Shown: positions 24,503-32,755, numbered from the stretch's first letter. The stretch is 34,009 bases of DNA from Sporosarcina sp. P13 (GCF_002743055.1 NZ_PDYM01000033.1:1-34009), one strand, 5' to 3'. Numbers and translations are program-made. Notes: generated from the letters alone by a model not told the origin.

Positions 24503-26180
24503 ATCATTGAAGGCCAGTTTCACGGAATGCAGTGGACGTGAACGAACAGTTGAATTGTTGGATACAGAAGGGTATAGAGAGCTGCTTGGTCCGTTTGACG
24601 GGGTGGAATCACCTCACTTGGAGAAGCAGGGAATCGTTCCGCAAAGCGATGACGGAGTGATTGTAGCAAAAGGGACAATAAACGGTCATCTGGCGGTCGC
24701 TATTTCAATAGAAGGAAAGTTTCAAGGCGGAGGAATTGGCGAAGTATCAGGTGCAAAAATTGCCGGTACATTGGAACGGGTACTGAAGGATTGTGAAGAC
24801 GGGAGAAAGACCATCCCGGTTTTGATTTATGATACGGGCGGGGTAAGACTGCAGGAAGCAAATTACGGTTTGCTGTCTATCGCTGAAATTAGCGCAGCTA
24901 TCGTTGCCCTTCGCCGTCATGTTCCTGTAATTGGCGTCATCCCTGGCAAAATAGGAGCGTTCGGCGGTATGTCCATAACCGCGGGACTGTGCAGTGCCGT
25001 TATTATGACGAAAGAAGGCCGTCTTGGATTAAACGGACCCGAAGTAATCGAGCAAGAAGCAGGGATACGCGAATTTGATTCGGAAGACCGACAGCTTATT
25101 TGGGGAACAATAGGCGGAGAACAGCGAACAGCTACCGGTTTTGCAGATTTACTAATTGAGGATGATATGGAGGCTGTAAAAGAAGCAGTCACTTCCGTGA
25201 TCAATGGTGATAAAACGTTTCCGCAGAGAACAGAACAAGAGAAGCGATATAATAACTTTTTAAGACTGGTTCAGCCAAATCATCGTCTTTCATTTGAGGA
25301 TGTACGTGAATTATGGAAGCAATCTGAGAATGATTCTGTAGTAGCAAAACGGACTTCTCATGGAACACTATCAAACGGCAGAGGTCTAATATGGTTTAAT
25401 AAGCTGCGTGGTACCGCCGAGGAAATAGGAGATCTGCCTTCTGTCCGTGTGGCTGACAGCAGCATTGGAGCGAGTAAAGTACGGTATATCGCAGTTGTAC
25501 CCGATGGTGAAAATTACTTTCCTCGTGCGCGAAATGGCGAGCTGGGTCTACTGGAAGGCTGGTCGATTGCGAAACATATCCGTGAAGCGATTGAAGAGGA
25601 TCGGGACGGAGAAAAGCGAGCCATCATAGCAATTGTCGATGTTCCGAGTCAGGCTTATGGATATCATGAAGAGTTGCTTGGAATCCATCAGGCGTGCGCG
25701 GCTGCAGTAGATGCATATGCTTCAGCACGGCTTGCTGGCCACCCTGTAATTTCGTTCATTCCGGGAAATGCGATTTCAGGAGCATTTTTATCACACGGTA
25801 TGCAATCCAACCGAATTATTGCGTTAAATGATCCGGGCGTAAATGTGCACGTTATGTCTAAACAATCAGCAGCCAGAATTACACAAAGAAGTTTGGAAGA
25901 GTTGGAAATAGCCTCGAAAAAAGTTCCAGCTATGGCCTATGACGTGAATTCTTTTGAAAAGCTGGGGGCCCTTTATTCATTGGTTGATGGGATAGAGGCA
26001 GATGCACCTGAAAATAAGGATAAAGATCTGATTTATCAAGAAATAAGTCGTGCGGTTGATGACGTACGGGATAGAAATGTAAATGATCTAAGCAACCGCT
26101 TAACATCTGATCTTGCAATAGAAGGTGGACGGGCTGCCTCAATTTTTGTTAGAGAGAAGCTTTTCGCACAATGGAAGTAA
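24495..26180 (+). CDS. mdcDE: Fused malonate decarboxylase beta-gamma subunit (MdcD-MdcE)
   Basis: A 561-residue carboxyltransferase-fold protein that decarboxylates malonyl-ACP to acetyl-ACP and CO2. Residues 1 to about 285 correspond to MdcD, with GGGIGEVSGAKIAG (78-91), YDTGGVRLQEAN and GAFGGMSITAGL (154-165); about 296-561 correspond to MdcE, with RGTAEEIGDLPSVRVADSS, PSQAYGYHEELLGIHQA and IPGNAISGAFLSHGMQ. In Klebsiella these are two genes of about 285 and 265 codons; here one frame runs through with no stop, so this is a natural fusion. GGAGGTGAG lies 6 nt before the ATG. The ends overlap mdcC by 8 nt and mdcG by 10 nt. Confidence 0.94.
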   Translation: MIKSLKASFTECSGRERTVELLDTEGYRELLGPFDGVESPHLEKQGIVPQSDDGVIVAKGTINGHLAVAISIEGKFQGGGIGEVSGAKIAGTLERVLKDCEDGRKTIPVLIYDTGGVRLQEANYGLLSIAEISAAIVALRRHVPVIGVIPGKIGAFGGMSITAGLCSAVIMTKEGRLGLNGPEVIEQEAGIREFDSEDRQLIWGTIGGEQRTATGFADLLIEDDMEAVKEAVTSVINGDKTFPQRTEQEKRYNNFLRLVQPNHRLSFEDVRELWKQSENDSVVAKRTSHGTLSNGRGLIWFNKLRGTAEEIGDLPSVRVADSSIGASKVRYIAVVPDGENYFPRARNGELGLLEGWSIAKHIREAIEEDRDGEKRAIIAIVDVPSQAYGYHEELLGIHQACAAAVDAYASARLAGHPVISFIPGNAISGAFLSHGMQSNRIIALNDPGVNVHVMSKQSAARITQRSLEELEIASKKVPAMAYDVNSFEKLGALYSLVDGIEADAPENKDKDLIYQEISRAVDDVRDRNVNDLSNRLTSDLAIEGGRAASIFVREKLFAQWK

Positions 26181-26794
26181 ATCCGCATGATTTATTGGAA
26201 ATAGCCTGCAAAAGTGACTTGATCAGCTATTCACCGCAACCTGACTGGGTAGGATTATCGCTCGATCGCGCACCATTCGTCGTAGTGCGACGAGCGCGTT
26301 CAGCGGAAGGTTTTATTTCTGTCGGAGTTCGAGGTGAAAAAAGAAATGAGCGATTTGCTGCGTTTCTTCCTGGAGATCGAATTGTGAAGAGGGTTACGCC
26401 GGAACAGCTTGCATATGAGCAAAAGTGGAAAGAGCGTCCAGAAAAACTGTTTACGTATGTAGATGAAGTGAGTTGTATGATGGAGAAATTCTCGCTTAAC
26501 TGGGGTCCGACAGGCAGTGTTGGATTCGAGTTGGCAAGCGATAAAGAAACGGTTACCGAAACAAGCGATGTAGATGTGATCATTCGCGCCGATAGTAGAT
26601 TAACGAATGAACTCTCTAGACAACTAATGGTTGAATTGAGAAAATTCCCTGTGGCGGTAGATGTACAAGTTGAATTATTAGAAGGCGCGTTTTCACTGAG
26701 TGAATATGCATCGGTGAAGGATGGGGAAATCTTACTACGGACGATGGATGGACCGATTCTAAAACAGATTGGTGCATTAAAAATGGAAAGCTGA
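26171..26794 (+). CDS. mdcG: Phosphoribosyl-dephospho-CoA transferase (holo-ACP synthase)
   Basis: A 207-residue nucleotidyltransferase that attaches the prosthetic group made by MdcB to MdcC. The catalytic motif is GPTGSVGFELAS (112-123) followed by TSDVDVIIRA, with the metal-binding Asp133 and Asp135. The DWVGLSLDRAPFVVVRRA N-terminal stretch is usual for MdcG. The ATG lies 10 nt inside the end of mdcDE with only a weak GAGAGAAG, so coupled translation is likely. It is the last gene of the operon; a poor hairpin and T6 lie about 20-45 nt downstream. Confidence 0.94.
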   Translation: MEVNPHDLLEIACKSDLISYSPQPDWVGLSLDRAPFVVVRRARSAEGFISVGVRGEKRNERFAAFLPGDRIVKRVTPEQLAYEQKWKERPEKLFTYVDEVSCMMEKFSLNWGPTGSVGFELASDKETVTETSDVDVIIRADSRLTNELSRQLMVELRKFPVAVDVQVELLEGAFSLSEYASVKDGEILLRTMDGPILKQIGALKMES

Positions 26795-27274
26795 TTGAAG
26801 TAAGAAGAGTCCACTTTAATGAAGGCTCCGTTTTTTCGTATATGGAAAAACGATTTAACAGAATTTCAACCGAATGTTAGAATCAAGGTACAGATTATAA
26901 GATAAATTAGATCTTTAAAATCTGTAAAAATTACAGCTTATCAATGAATGATTTGAAAATATTGCTATGAATTGTGTGCTATTCTTCAATAGGAAGAGTA
27001 GCTTTTTTTGCGTTAGGAAAATCCATAACAGTATCATTTTAGAAATCTCTGTAGGTATCTGAAGTATAGTAATTTAGATAGTGAAATAAGACGACCGAAA
27101 CGTAGTTCCGTGCATTCACGACCTTCGGAACTATGAAATGTTTCATGCTTTATGAACATATCAATAGTAGAACAATACTTGTTCCGCAAACGAGAATGGT
27201 CGTTGCGTAGAATTCCAATTTAAGAAATAAGTATTTTCTTAAAATTCATCGACTTTTTACGGGGAGAGAGATTA
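26795..27274. other. Intergenic region with two inverted repeats
   Basis: A weak hairpin and TTTTTT at about 26805-26838 may end the mdc transcript. TAGTTCCG/CGGAACTA (27103-27110 and 27126-27133), flanked further out by GAAAC/GTTTC, forms a hairpin of unknown role. TTAAGAAA/TTTCTTAA (27219-27241, 7-nt loop) is a perfect repeat about 35 nt before the VOC gene and could be an operator. Base composition is more AT-rich than in the mdc genes. I see no gene here. Confidence 0.45.
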
Positions 27275-28018
27275 TTGAAAATTGATCACTTAGTTGTAAA
27301 TGTTGATAAGAAGTACCAGAAGGACCCCTTTGAAATTGAGTTAATACGAGATGCTGGTTTGCCTTATGAACCCAAATGGGGAAAAGGAACAAAGGGATTT
27401 AAAGCATCTAATATATGGATCGGAAATGAATATTTTGAGATGATTCACCTAGTAAAAAAGGATGGTGGTGGATGGAAATCAGAATGGGTAGAAAAGTATA
27501 ATAGTGGGCATAGGGGACTTATCTGTTTGATGCTAGATGTAGATGATTTAGATAAAGTTTACAAAGAGATAAGTAATACGAATTCAATAAGTATATCCGA
27601 GCCAAAGTATCTCCAATTCAAATGGGGATTAGGATTGTTTACGAGAACAATGCCTTGGAGAAATAGCTATTTTCCATTTTTTGAAGGAATTCCTTTACAG
27701 ATAGGACTACAACAGATAAAAAATGAAAAGTCAGTTGAATTTATGCGAAAGTATATGTTGCCTAATGCTAAAGAAAACGGAATCAACGGGATAAAAGAGA
27801 TTAGAATAAAAGGACCATTTACTAAGTCTGATTTTGGGTTGATCAATACAATTTTTAAGAATAAAGAATCTTTGGATAACGGCGTAATTATTCATTTGGA
27901 GAATGATCAGACATTAATTTTCGAAAGTGCTGATGAGTATAACGTGGAAGTTATTACAATTTCGAGTAACAACAGGAATTCAAAAGTGAAAATAGAAAGT
28001 ATTTTAATTTCCGTTTAG
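27275..28018 (+). CDS. VOC-family glyoxalase-like protein
   Basis: A 247-residue protein that opens with KIDHLVVNV, the first strand and metal-ligand His of vicinal-oxygen-chelate domains, and has the longer layout of glyoxalase-like (PF13468-type) proteins: the second half (about 165-245) is a weaker repeat. GLICLMLDVDDLD marks the second beta-alpha unit. Substrate unknown; members act as lyases, dioxygenases or resistance proteins. It starts at TTG with GGGGAGAG 6-7 nt upstream. Codon use is AT-rich (many AAT, ATA, AAA) unlike the mdc genes before it, suggesting separate acquisition. It stands alone, with a short ATACAG/CTGTAT hairpin just after the stop. Confidence 0.65.
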   Translation: MKIDHLVVNVDKKYQKDPFEIELIRDAGLPYEPKWGKGTKGFKASNIWIGNEYFEMIHLVKKDGGGWKSEWVEKYNSGHRGLICLMLDVDDLDKVYKEISNTNSISISEPKYLQFKWGLGLFTRTMPWRNSYFPFFEGIPLQIGLQQIKNEKSVEFMRKYMLPNAKENGINGIKEIRIKGPFTKSDFGLINTIFKNKESLDNGVIIHLENDQTLIFESADEYNVEVITISSNNRNSKVKIESILISV

Positions 28019-28461
28019 AAATACAGTATGCTGTATTAAAGGTAATCTGTTTTAGTAAAGGTAAATGCATTGCCGCCAATGGGTGCGTTTTGTCAAGAAG
28101 GACTTGCCCCTTTTCAGTAACAGGGCCAGATTGCAGGAGTTGTTCTGTACGATAAGAACGGAGTATTTCATTGGAAACTAAGAAGAATTGGTTATTAAAA
28201 AAGTGAAAATGAAGAGTTATAAAAAGCTTTTGTTATTGAGAAAAGTAATCATAGTTGTGATAACTCACTAACTTCTTTGCTCATCCCGCTTCTCAACGGT
28301 ATCCTTTAGTTGAAGTTGCTTGTAATAGCCTTATTAATCGCGTTCAATAATTGATAAAAGATTCGAAGAGGACCTTTTTAGGACCTTTTCTATACGGGGG
28401 CGCGAAATAAATTGTTTTATTTTTAACATACTAATTAACAGTAGCTCTAACATATAAAACA

Positions 28462-28492
28462 ACAGACCTACAATAGTAATTGTAAGGTCTGT
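28462..28492. repeat. Inverted repeat/hairpin
   Basis: ACAGACCTACAAT and ATTGTAAGGTCTGT pair over 13 bp with one bulged base and a 4-nt loop. There is no clear T-run, and no gene ends beside it. Confidence 0.7.
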
Positions 28493-28519
28493 TAATTGGC
28501 CTGTTAAAAACGTATCTAA

Positions 28520-28547
28520 AATAGATGCGTAAACTCTCGCATCTATT
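28520..28547. repeat. Perfect 10-bp inverted repeat
   Basis: AATAGATGCG and CGCATCTATT pair perfectly around an 8-nt loop. It lies 30 nt from another hairpin in a region without intact genes. Confidence 0.75.
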
Positions 28548-28577
28548 CTCACAAGAGATAATTAGAGAAATTGGTAG

Positions 28578-28766
28578 GGGAAGATTTTAGAAAACTACTA
28601 CGTCACGCATGTTGTGTACCCATATGTATACGACTCACCTGCAATATCATTCACTGTGATAAGGAGCTTAGGTAAGCGTGTTTTACCTATAGTAACTGGT
28701 GGTGTGGTCACTTACATTTTAAAAGCTAGGTTCTCTTGTTGTATATATTTTATCGGGGAAAATTAG
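28578..28766 (+). pseudogene. Possible remnant of an ATP-grasp-type gene
   Basis: A start-less open frame of 62 codons between a TAG at 28575 and a TAG at 28764. It reads YDSPAISFTVIRSLGKR, then LPIVTGG and LKARFSCC. This resembles the N-terminal dinucleotide-fold region of ATP-grasp carboxylate-amine ligases (pattern: hydrophobic, small residues, VIRSLGRKG, then ARYS/ARFS). No ATP-grasp body follows in any frame that I could see. The identity is from memory of the pattern; it could be chance. Confidence 0.4.
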
Positions 28767-28912
28767 TGAATCGATATGCGTGCTTAAATAGGTTATTAAT
28801 ATTGTCAATTTACATAGTGATTATTTATTTGAAGTCGCAATAAATCCTGGATAAGTTCCTCTGTGGATCCCTTCACTGTCCCTTTTTCATTCTTCATATT
28901 GAATTTATACTA

Positions 28913-29614
28913 CTAATTAATGAGCAACGCTACTACTAGCACGGACACACTCAAAATGCATGTTAAGGTACGCAAGTGGTTCAGCAATGTCCAACGTGCT
29001 TCAAATCGGACTCTATGTTCATTCCATTCAGAATCGCTTGCAGGTAGCTCTGCAGAGATTATGGCTTTATTCAACGGAAGGTTCCCTGAAAAAGTGATTA
29101 GTAGAGTAGCGGCATAAAAGATCAACGCGATGGATCCTAAAACGACTTGATCAAATTGCTGCAACGAAACGGCTAATAAAACAAAGCCGATTTGCGCTAT
29201 AAGCGCACCATTTGAAATAAAGAGGAAAATCGGATTGGCTACAGATGAAGTCAAGTGTCTAATGGAAAGAACGAAGGTACGATCGTCTGAATTACGCAGA
29301 CCGGGCATGACTGAGTTGGCATATGCAAAGACGGTTCCGGCAACAATTCATGTTGTTAATACAGCGAGACCTGCCAAGACTTTAAAGAATGATGACGAAC
29401 TAACTTTCTCCTGTACATCTTGTGTGCTATTAAATCCTTCACTCAAGACTATAAATTTTAGCGCGGTCGGTTCAGAAAAGCTAATTTGTTTTAAATAGTT
29501 GTCATTCATCTCGGTGGGGGATAGATTGTCTGGAGCAGCAAGAGCTATCGATGGAATTAGCAATACGAAGAGAATGACTAAGGCAGCACGAAATCCTGTA
29601 TATAATCCATTCAA
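28913..29614 (-). pseudogene. DUF1772 membrane-protein gene broken by an in-frame TGA
   Basis: Two minus-strand open segments lie in the same frame and are separated by a single TGA at 29348-29350. The upstream part (from TTG 29614, AAAGGAG about 11 nt before) encodes a signal-like helix, ALVILFVLLIPSIALAA, a linker, then FFKVLAGLAVLTT. The downstream part continues IVAGTVFAYANSVMPGLR and three more helices ending LVVALLIN, with RFEARWTLLNHLRT typical of DUF1772 (anthrone-oxygenase-like). The TGA falls inside the first helix of that domain, where GGA (Gly) would fit. So one base change, GGA to TGA, explains the break. A restart at ATG 29308 would lack that helix. A sequencing error cannot be excluded. 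Confidence 0.75.
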
Positions 29615-29747
29615 GTTTTTTATATCTCCTTTTATAATGTACAAGTCTCGTGTAAAAATCCGTCATAAGCACTTGATGTTTACATTTAGATTAATTTATT
29701 TTATTATCACATCTACTTTTTCACCAATTACATGTCGCTAGTTATAT

Positions 29748-30320
29748 CTATTCGTTAGAAGACGCAAAATCTATTCCTGGAATTAAATAATGGATTGCTA
29801 ATTTAATAAATTCTTCTGGCGTGATCTTCTTACTATTTCTTTTCCATTCTACAGAGGCTCCGTAAATTCCCCAGCTTAATACGACAGCAGTAATTTTTAG
29901 TCCTTCATCTTCTTCGGTGTTATGTTGTTTTAACAGCATTTTATAAAAAATGATTTCGAGCTGTTCTCTAATATTCCGAGCAATGGTCTCTTCGTATCCT
30001 CTATGACAACGGTTGGATAATGATTTTTGGAAGTTCGTGATTGCTATAAAAATACTAACTACTACTTCTTCATTTAGTTCGCTGTTTTGGTAATTGCTAC
30101 AATCCAAATTAACTAATAATACTTCCGATAATACCTTCTCCAATAAGTCATATATATCTTCAAAGTGATAATAGAACGTGGCACGATTAATCATAGCTTC
30201 AGCTGCAATATCTTTAATGGTAATGTCCTTAAATTCTTTTTTACTCGAAAGCTCCATAAAAGCATCCATGATTAATTTACGGGTCCGTTGAATTCGGGGG
30301 TCCGTCTTTGGTTGATTCAT
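29748..30320 (-). CDS. TetR-family regulator
   Basis: A 190-residue repressor. The N-terminal helix-turn-helix covers about residues 10-60, with FKDITIKDIAAEAMINRATFYYHF holding the recognition helix (INRATFYYHF). The C-terminal domain is all-helical and resembles the TetR_C type found in many Bacillales stress regulators; its ligand is unknown. GGAGGG precedes the ATG. It diverges from the DsbA-family gene across about 230 nt, so it probably controls that gene and itself. That region has an imperfect repeat CAATACC/GGTGTTG at about 30374-30397, a weak operator candidate. Confidence 0.85.
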   Translation of the reverse strand: MNQPKTDPRIQRTRKLIMDAFMELSSKKEFKDITIKDIAAEAMINRATFYYHFEDIYDLLEKVLSEVLLVNLDCSNYQNSELNEEVVVSIFIAITNFQKSLSNRCHRGYEETIARNIREQLEIIFYKMLLKQHNTEEDEGLKITAVVLSWGIYGASVEWKRNSKKITPEEFIKLAIHYLIPGIDFASSNE

Positions 30321-30553
30321 GTTGGTTTCCCTCCTACTTTTTCAACAATTTCTTCAATGTGTTGTATAAGCAACAATACCGACAAACTATTGGTGTTGAT
30401 AATTTTCATTATGTTATAGAATTTAATTGTAAGCAAATGATTGACTTGTGAAGCGAAGTAAACGAAATATGTTTTGTTGAAAAATTTAAATGAATGAAAG
30501 CGAGGAATAAGATTTTTCCTTTCGCCCATTCTATAGAAAAGGGGAATACTAAA

Positions 30554-31495
30554 GTGAAAAATAATAATAATATGATGTGTGATTTACAAACAGGTGTATG
30601 TGGGGAAGTAGGAAACGAGGAAATGGAAATAATCGACTTTAACCAGCCGGAAAAAACGATTAATCTTTATTATGTGACAGATCCTATTTGTTCTCATTGT
30701 TGGGCGATTGAACCAGAGCTTCGCCGTTTTGTGGAGCAGTACGGTAATTATTTCAATTTCCATACGGTGATGGGCGGATTATTAGAAAAATGGCATGACG
30801 GGCCAATCGATCCTGCAAACGGAATTTATAAGCCCGCTGATGTTGCTGGTCACTGGAGAGAAGTTGGAGAACATTCAAGAATGCCGATTGATGGTACGTT
30901 AATGCTTGATAATCCGGTTCAATCTTCGTATCCACCTTCTCGTGTATTTAAAATCATTCAAAAAAATCATAACGAGACGCTTGCATTTGACTATTTACGT
31001 CGTACAAGAGAAGCACTTTTTGTCTTCAATCAAAACATTTCAGAAAGGTCTGTTATGATAGAAATTGTAAACAAACTTAATCTTGACGGAGAAGCTATTG
31101 TACATGAAGCGGAACAACTGGCTGCACAACAATTATTGAATGAAGACTTCGCGCTAGCTAGAAGTTTAGGTGCTACTGGTTTTCCTAGCATTATTATGAT
31201 CAATGCGGAAAATAAAGGTATAAAAATTGTTGGTGGTCGCCCGTTTGAATCCTATGTAGACGGACTGAAAAAAGTTCTAAACTTGGAAGTCATACAACCA
31301 AAGCAACAACCATCTCTTTCTAGATTACTAAAAAAAGAAAAACTTCTATTTTCAAAAGAAATTGAAGTCATGTACGATGTCGAACAATCGGCTATTCACT
31401 CGTTTGTTGAAAAAGAACTTTCTTCAGACAGTTATGAAGCGCGGGAAATTTTAGGGGAAGCGTATTTTACAACTACTGTATCAAAAGGAGAATGA
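30554..31495 (+). CDS. DsbA-family thiol-disulfide protein (FrnE/SpxH-related)
   Basis: A 313-residue thioredoxin-fold protein. The active site is DPICSHCW (Cys46, Cys49) at the end of the first strand, and the cis-proline is in TGFPSI (Pro211). A helical insertion lies between (about 90-195), as in DsbA, FrnE and SpxH/YjbH. There is no signal peptide, so it acts in the cytoplasm. A second cysteine pair, CDLQTGVC (Cys9, Cys16), lies in the N-terminal tail. GTG at 30554 is chosen because AAGGGG lies 9 nt upstream; a longer ATG start has no site. The next gene starts 2 nt after the stop. Role in disulfide or quinone stress is inferred from context. Confidence 0.8.
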   Translation: MKNNNNMMCDLQTGVCGEVGNEEMEIIDFNQPEKTINLYYVTDPICSHCWAIEPELRRFVEQYGNYFNFHTVMGGLLEKWHDGPIDPANGIYKPADVAGHWREVGEHSRMPIDGTLMLDNPVQSSYPPSRVFKIIQKNHNETLAFDYLRRTREALFVFNQNISERSVMIEIVNKLNLDGEAIVHEAEQLAAQQLLNEDFALARSLGATGFPSIIMINAENKGIKIVGGRPFESYVDGLKKVLNLEVIQPKQQPSLSRLLKKEKLLFSKEIEVMYDVEQSAIHSFVEKELSSDSYEAREILGEAYFTTTVSKGE

Positions 31496-31497
31496 TC

Positions 31498-31803
31498 ATG
31501 ACATACGTATTACAAGTAGATTTTAAAATGAATGGACCATTTGGAGATGAAATGGCGGAGGGCTTTGCTGATTTAGCAAAAAGTATCAATGATGAAGAGG
31601 GATTCATTTGGAAAATATGGACGGAAAACGCTGAAACAAATGAAGCGGGTGGAATTTATAGCTTCCAAACAAAAGAAACAGCCGAAAACTATTTAAACAT
31701 GCATGCTAAAAGATTAGCTAGCTTCGGCATTACAAATATTAACTCAAAAATATTTGACGTGAATTCTAAACTTACCGAGATTAATAAAGGACCAGTAAAA
31801 TAA
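31498..31803 (+). CDS. YdhR-like small monooxygenase-family protein
   Basis: A 101-residue dimeric ferredoxin-like (dimeric alpha/beta barrel) protein of the YdhR type. Recognisable are VLQVDFKMNGPFGDEM at the start, EEGFIWKIWTENAETNEAGGIYSF in the middle (GIYSF closes the core sheet) and AENYLNMHAKRLASFGI. Members are putative monooxygenases acting on aromatic or quinone compounds; activity is rarely proven. ATG at 31498 with AAGGAG 7 nt upstream. Two nt separate it from the DsbA-family gene, so one operon; a terminator follows. Confidence 0.8.
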   Translation: MTYVLQVDFKMNGPFGDEMAEGFADLAKSINDEEGFIWKIWTENAETNEAGGIYSFQTKETAENYLNMHAKRLASFGITNINSKIFDVNSKLTEINKGPVK

Positions 31804-31862
31804 ATAACTAGAAGTATTTGTACGAAAATACTTACTACAGCATGGGGCAGTGACAAAACCTC

Positions 31863-31903
31863 AAAAATGCATGAAGGACAATTGCCTCCATGCATTTTTC
31901 TTT
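31863..31903 (+). terminator. Terminator of the DsbA/YdhR-like operon
   Basis: AAAAATGCATG and CATGCATTTTT pair perfectly over 11 bp, with an inner AGG/CCT, followed by CTTTTTG. It lies 60 nt after the YdhR-like stop. Confidence 0.9.
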
Positions 31904-32014
31904 TTGACTACGTATTTATAAACGTATTTTTTTAAGATACAGGAGCGTAGGGGAACGGACTATTTTCTAGTTATGTCGCAGTCTCATTTCTACAATGAAA
32001 AGGAGGAGTTTGTA

Positions 32015-32755
32015 TTGTTACAAAAACTTAATGCAGGAAATCATGCACAGCCGTTCAGAAGTCCATTAAACATTACACGCGTTCAACCGGGTGATATTCT
32101 TGGAGAGGAAACGACAGATACTGCTTTTGGGCCGTTAGCTATCATTGATCATGCGGTGATGAAAAAGGGTTTAACGATTAAAATGCACGAACATATCAAT
32201 GATGAAATTTTAAGTTATATCGGCTCAGGTATCACTTATCATAGGGATTCTGCGGGTTTTGAAGCACCGATTGCACGTGGGAAATTAATGATGATGAATG
32301 CAGGCGCAAGCTTTTGGCATGAAGAAAAAGTAAAAGAAGATGAGGTAGAAATGCTTCAAATCTTCATCCGACCGAATGAAACCGATCTTTCCCCAGAAGT
32401 TCAATTTCATGATAAACCGGTAGATAATCATGATTGGTATGTCATGGTAGGACCTGAAGGAAGTGAAGCGCCACTTTACGTTAGGCAAAATGTCTACATA
32501 TTAGACGCGCATCCTAAAGCGGGTGAAGAGTTGGATGTTCCAGTGTATCCAGGGCTTACACCATTTCTATACGTGATGAATGGCGAAATTATGGTTCAAG
32601 ATCTCACGATTGGTAAGCAAGAAGCGGTAACGGATTTAGTCAATCCTCTTCCGCCCTTAGTCGCGAATGAACACACTACACTTGTATTGTTCTTTGTCGA
32701 GAGGAATGCGCCCATGTCTAAGGATGGGACAATTAGTGGTTTGAAGAACACGTAA
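32015..32755 (+). CDS. Pirin-family protein
   Basis: A 246-residue bicupin. The N-terminal cupin keeps a metal site: KMHEHINDE (His58, His60) and FWHEE (His102, Glu104), matching the His-His-His-Glu set of pirins. Bacterial pirins can act as quercetin 2,3-dioxygenases or interact with redox enzymes. TTG at 32015 is preferred, with AGGAGGAG 6 nt upstream; an ATG 14 codons earlier has no site. It has its own intergenic space after the terminator of the previous operon, with no promoter that I can mark confidently. It sits between two genes linked to aromatic/quinone chemistry, which fits a detoxification role. Confidence 0.88.
   Translation: MLQKLNAGNHAQPFRSPLNITRVQPGDILGEETTDTAFGPLAIIDHAVMKKGLTIKMHEHINDEILSYIGSGITYHRDSAGFEAPIARGKLMMMNAGASFWHEEKVKEDEVEMLQIFIRPNETDLSPEVQFHDKPVDNHDWYVMVGPEGSEAPLYVRQNVYILDAHPKAGEELDVPVYPGLTPFLYVMNGEIMVQDLTIGKQEAVTDLVNPLPPLVANEHTTLVLFFVERNAPMSKDGTISGLKNT

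Larger units (their letters stand above)
28019..28577. other. Gene-poor region with hairpins and coding-like debris
   Basis: No intact gene is seen. Read on the minus strand, about 28216 down to 28040 gives one open, start-less frame containing SGPVTEKGQVLLDKTHPL, which looks coding-like but which I cannot place. The stretch also carries two clear hairpins (28462-28492 and 28520-28547). Together these suggest decayed or foreign DNA. Confidence 0.35.

Noticed and set aside
26227..26814. 195-codon minus-strand frame opposite mdcG
   Set aside because: It is antisense to mdcG, is Ser/Asn-rich as expected for a shadow frame, and has no supporting signals.
28334..28552. 72-codon minus-strand frame
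   Set aside because: It spans two strong inverted repeats and lacks a good ribosome binding site; the hydrophobic stretch is explained by AT-rich DNA. It remains possible but unsupported.
31973..32014. Longer ATG start for the pirin gene
   Set aside because: There is no ribosome binding site there, while AGGAGGAG is well placed for the TTG at 32015.
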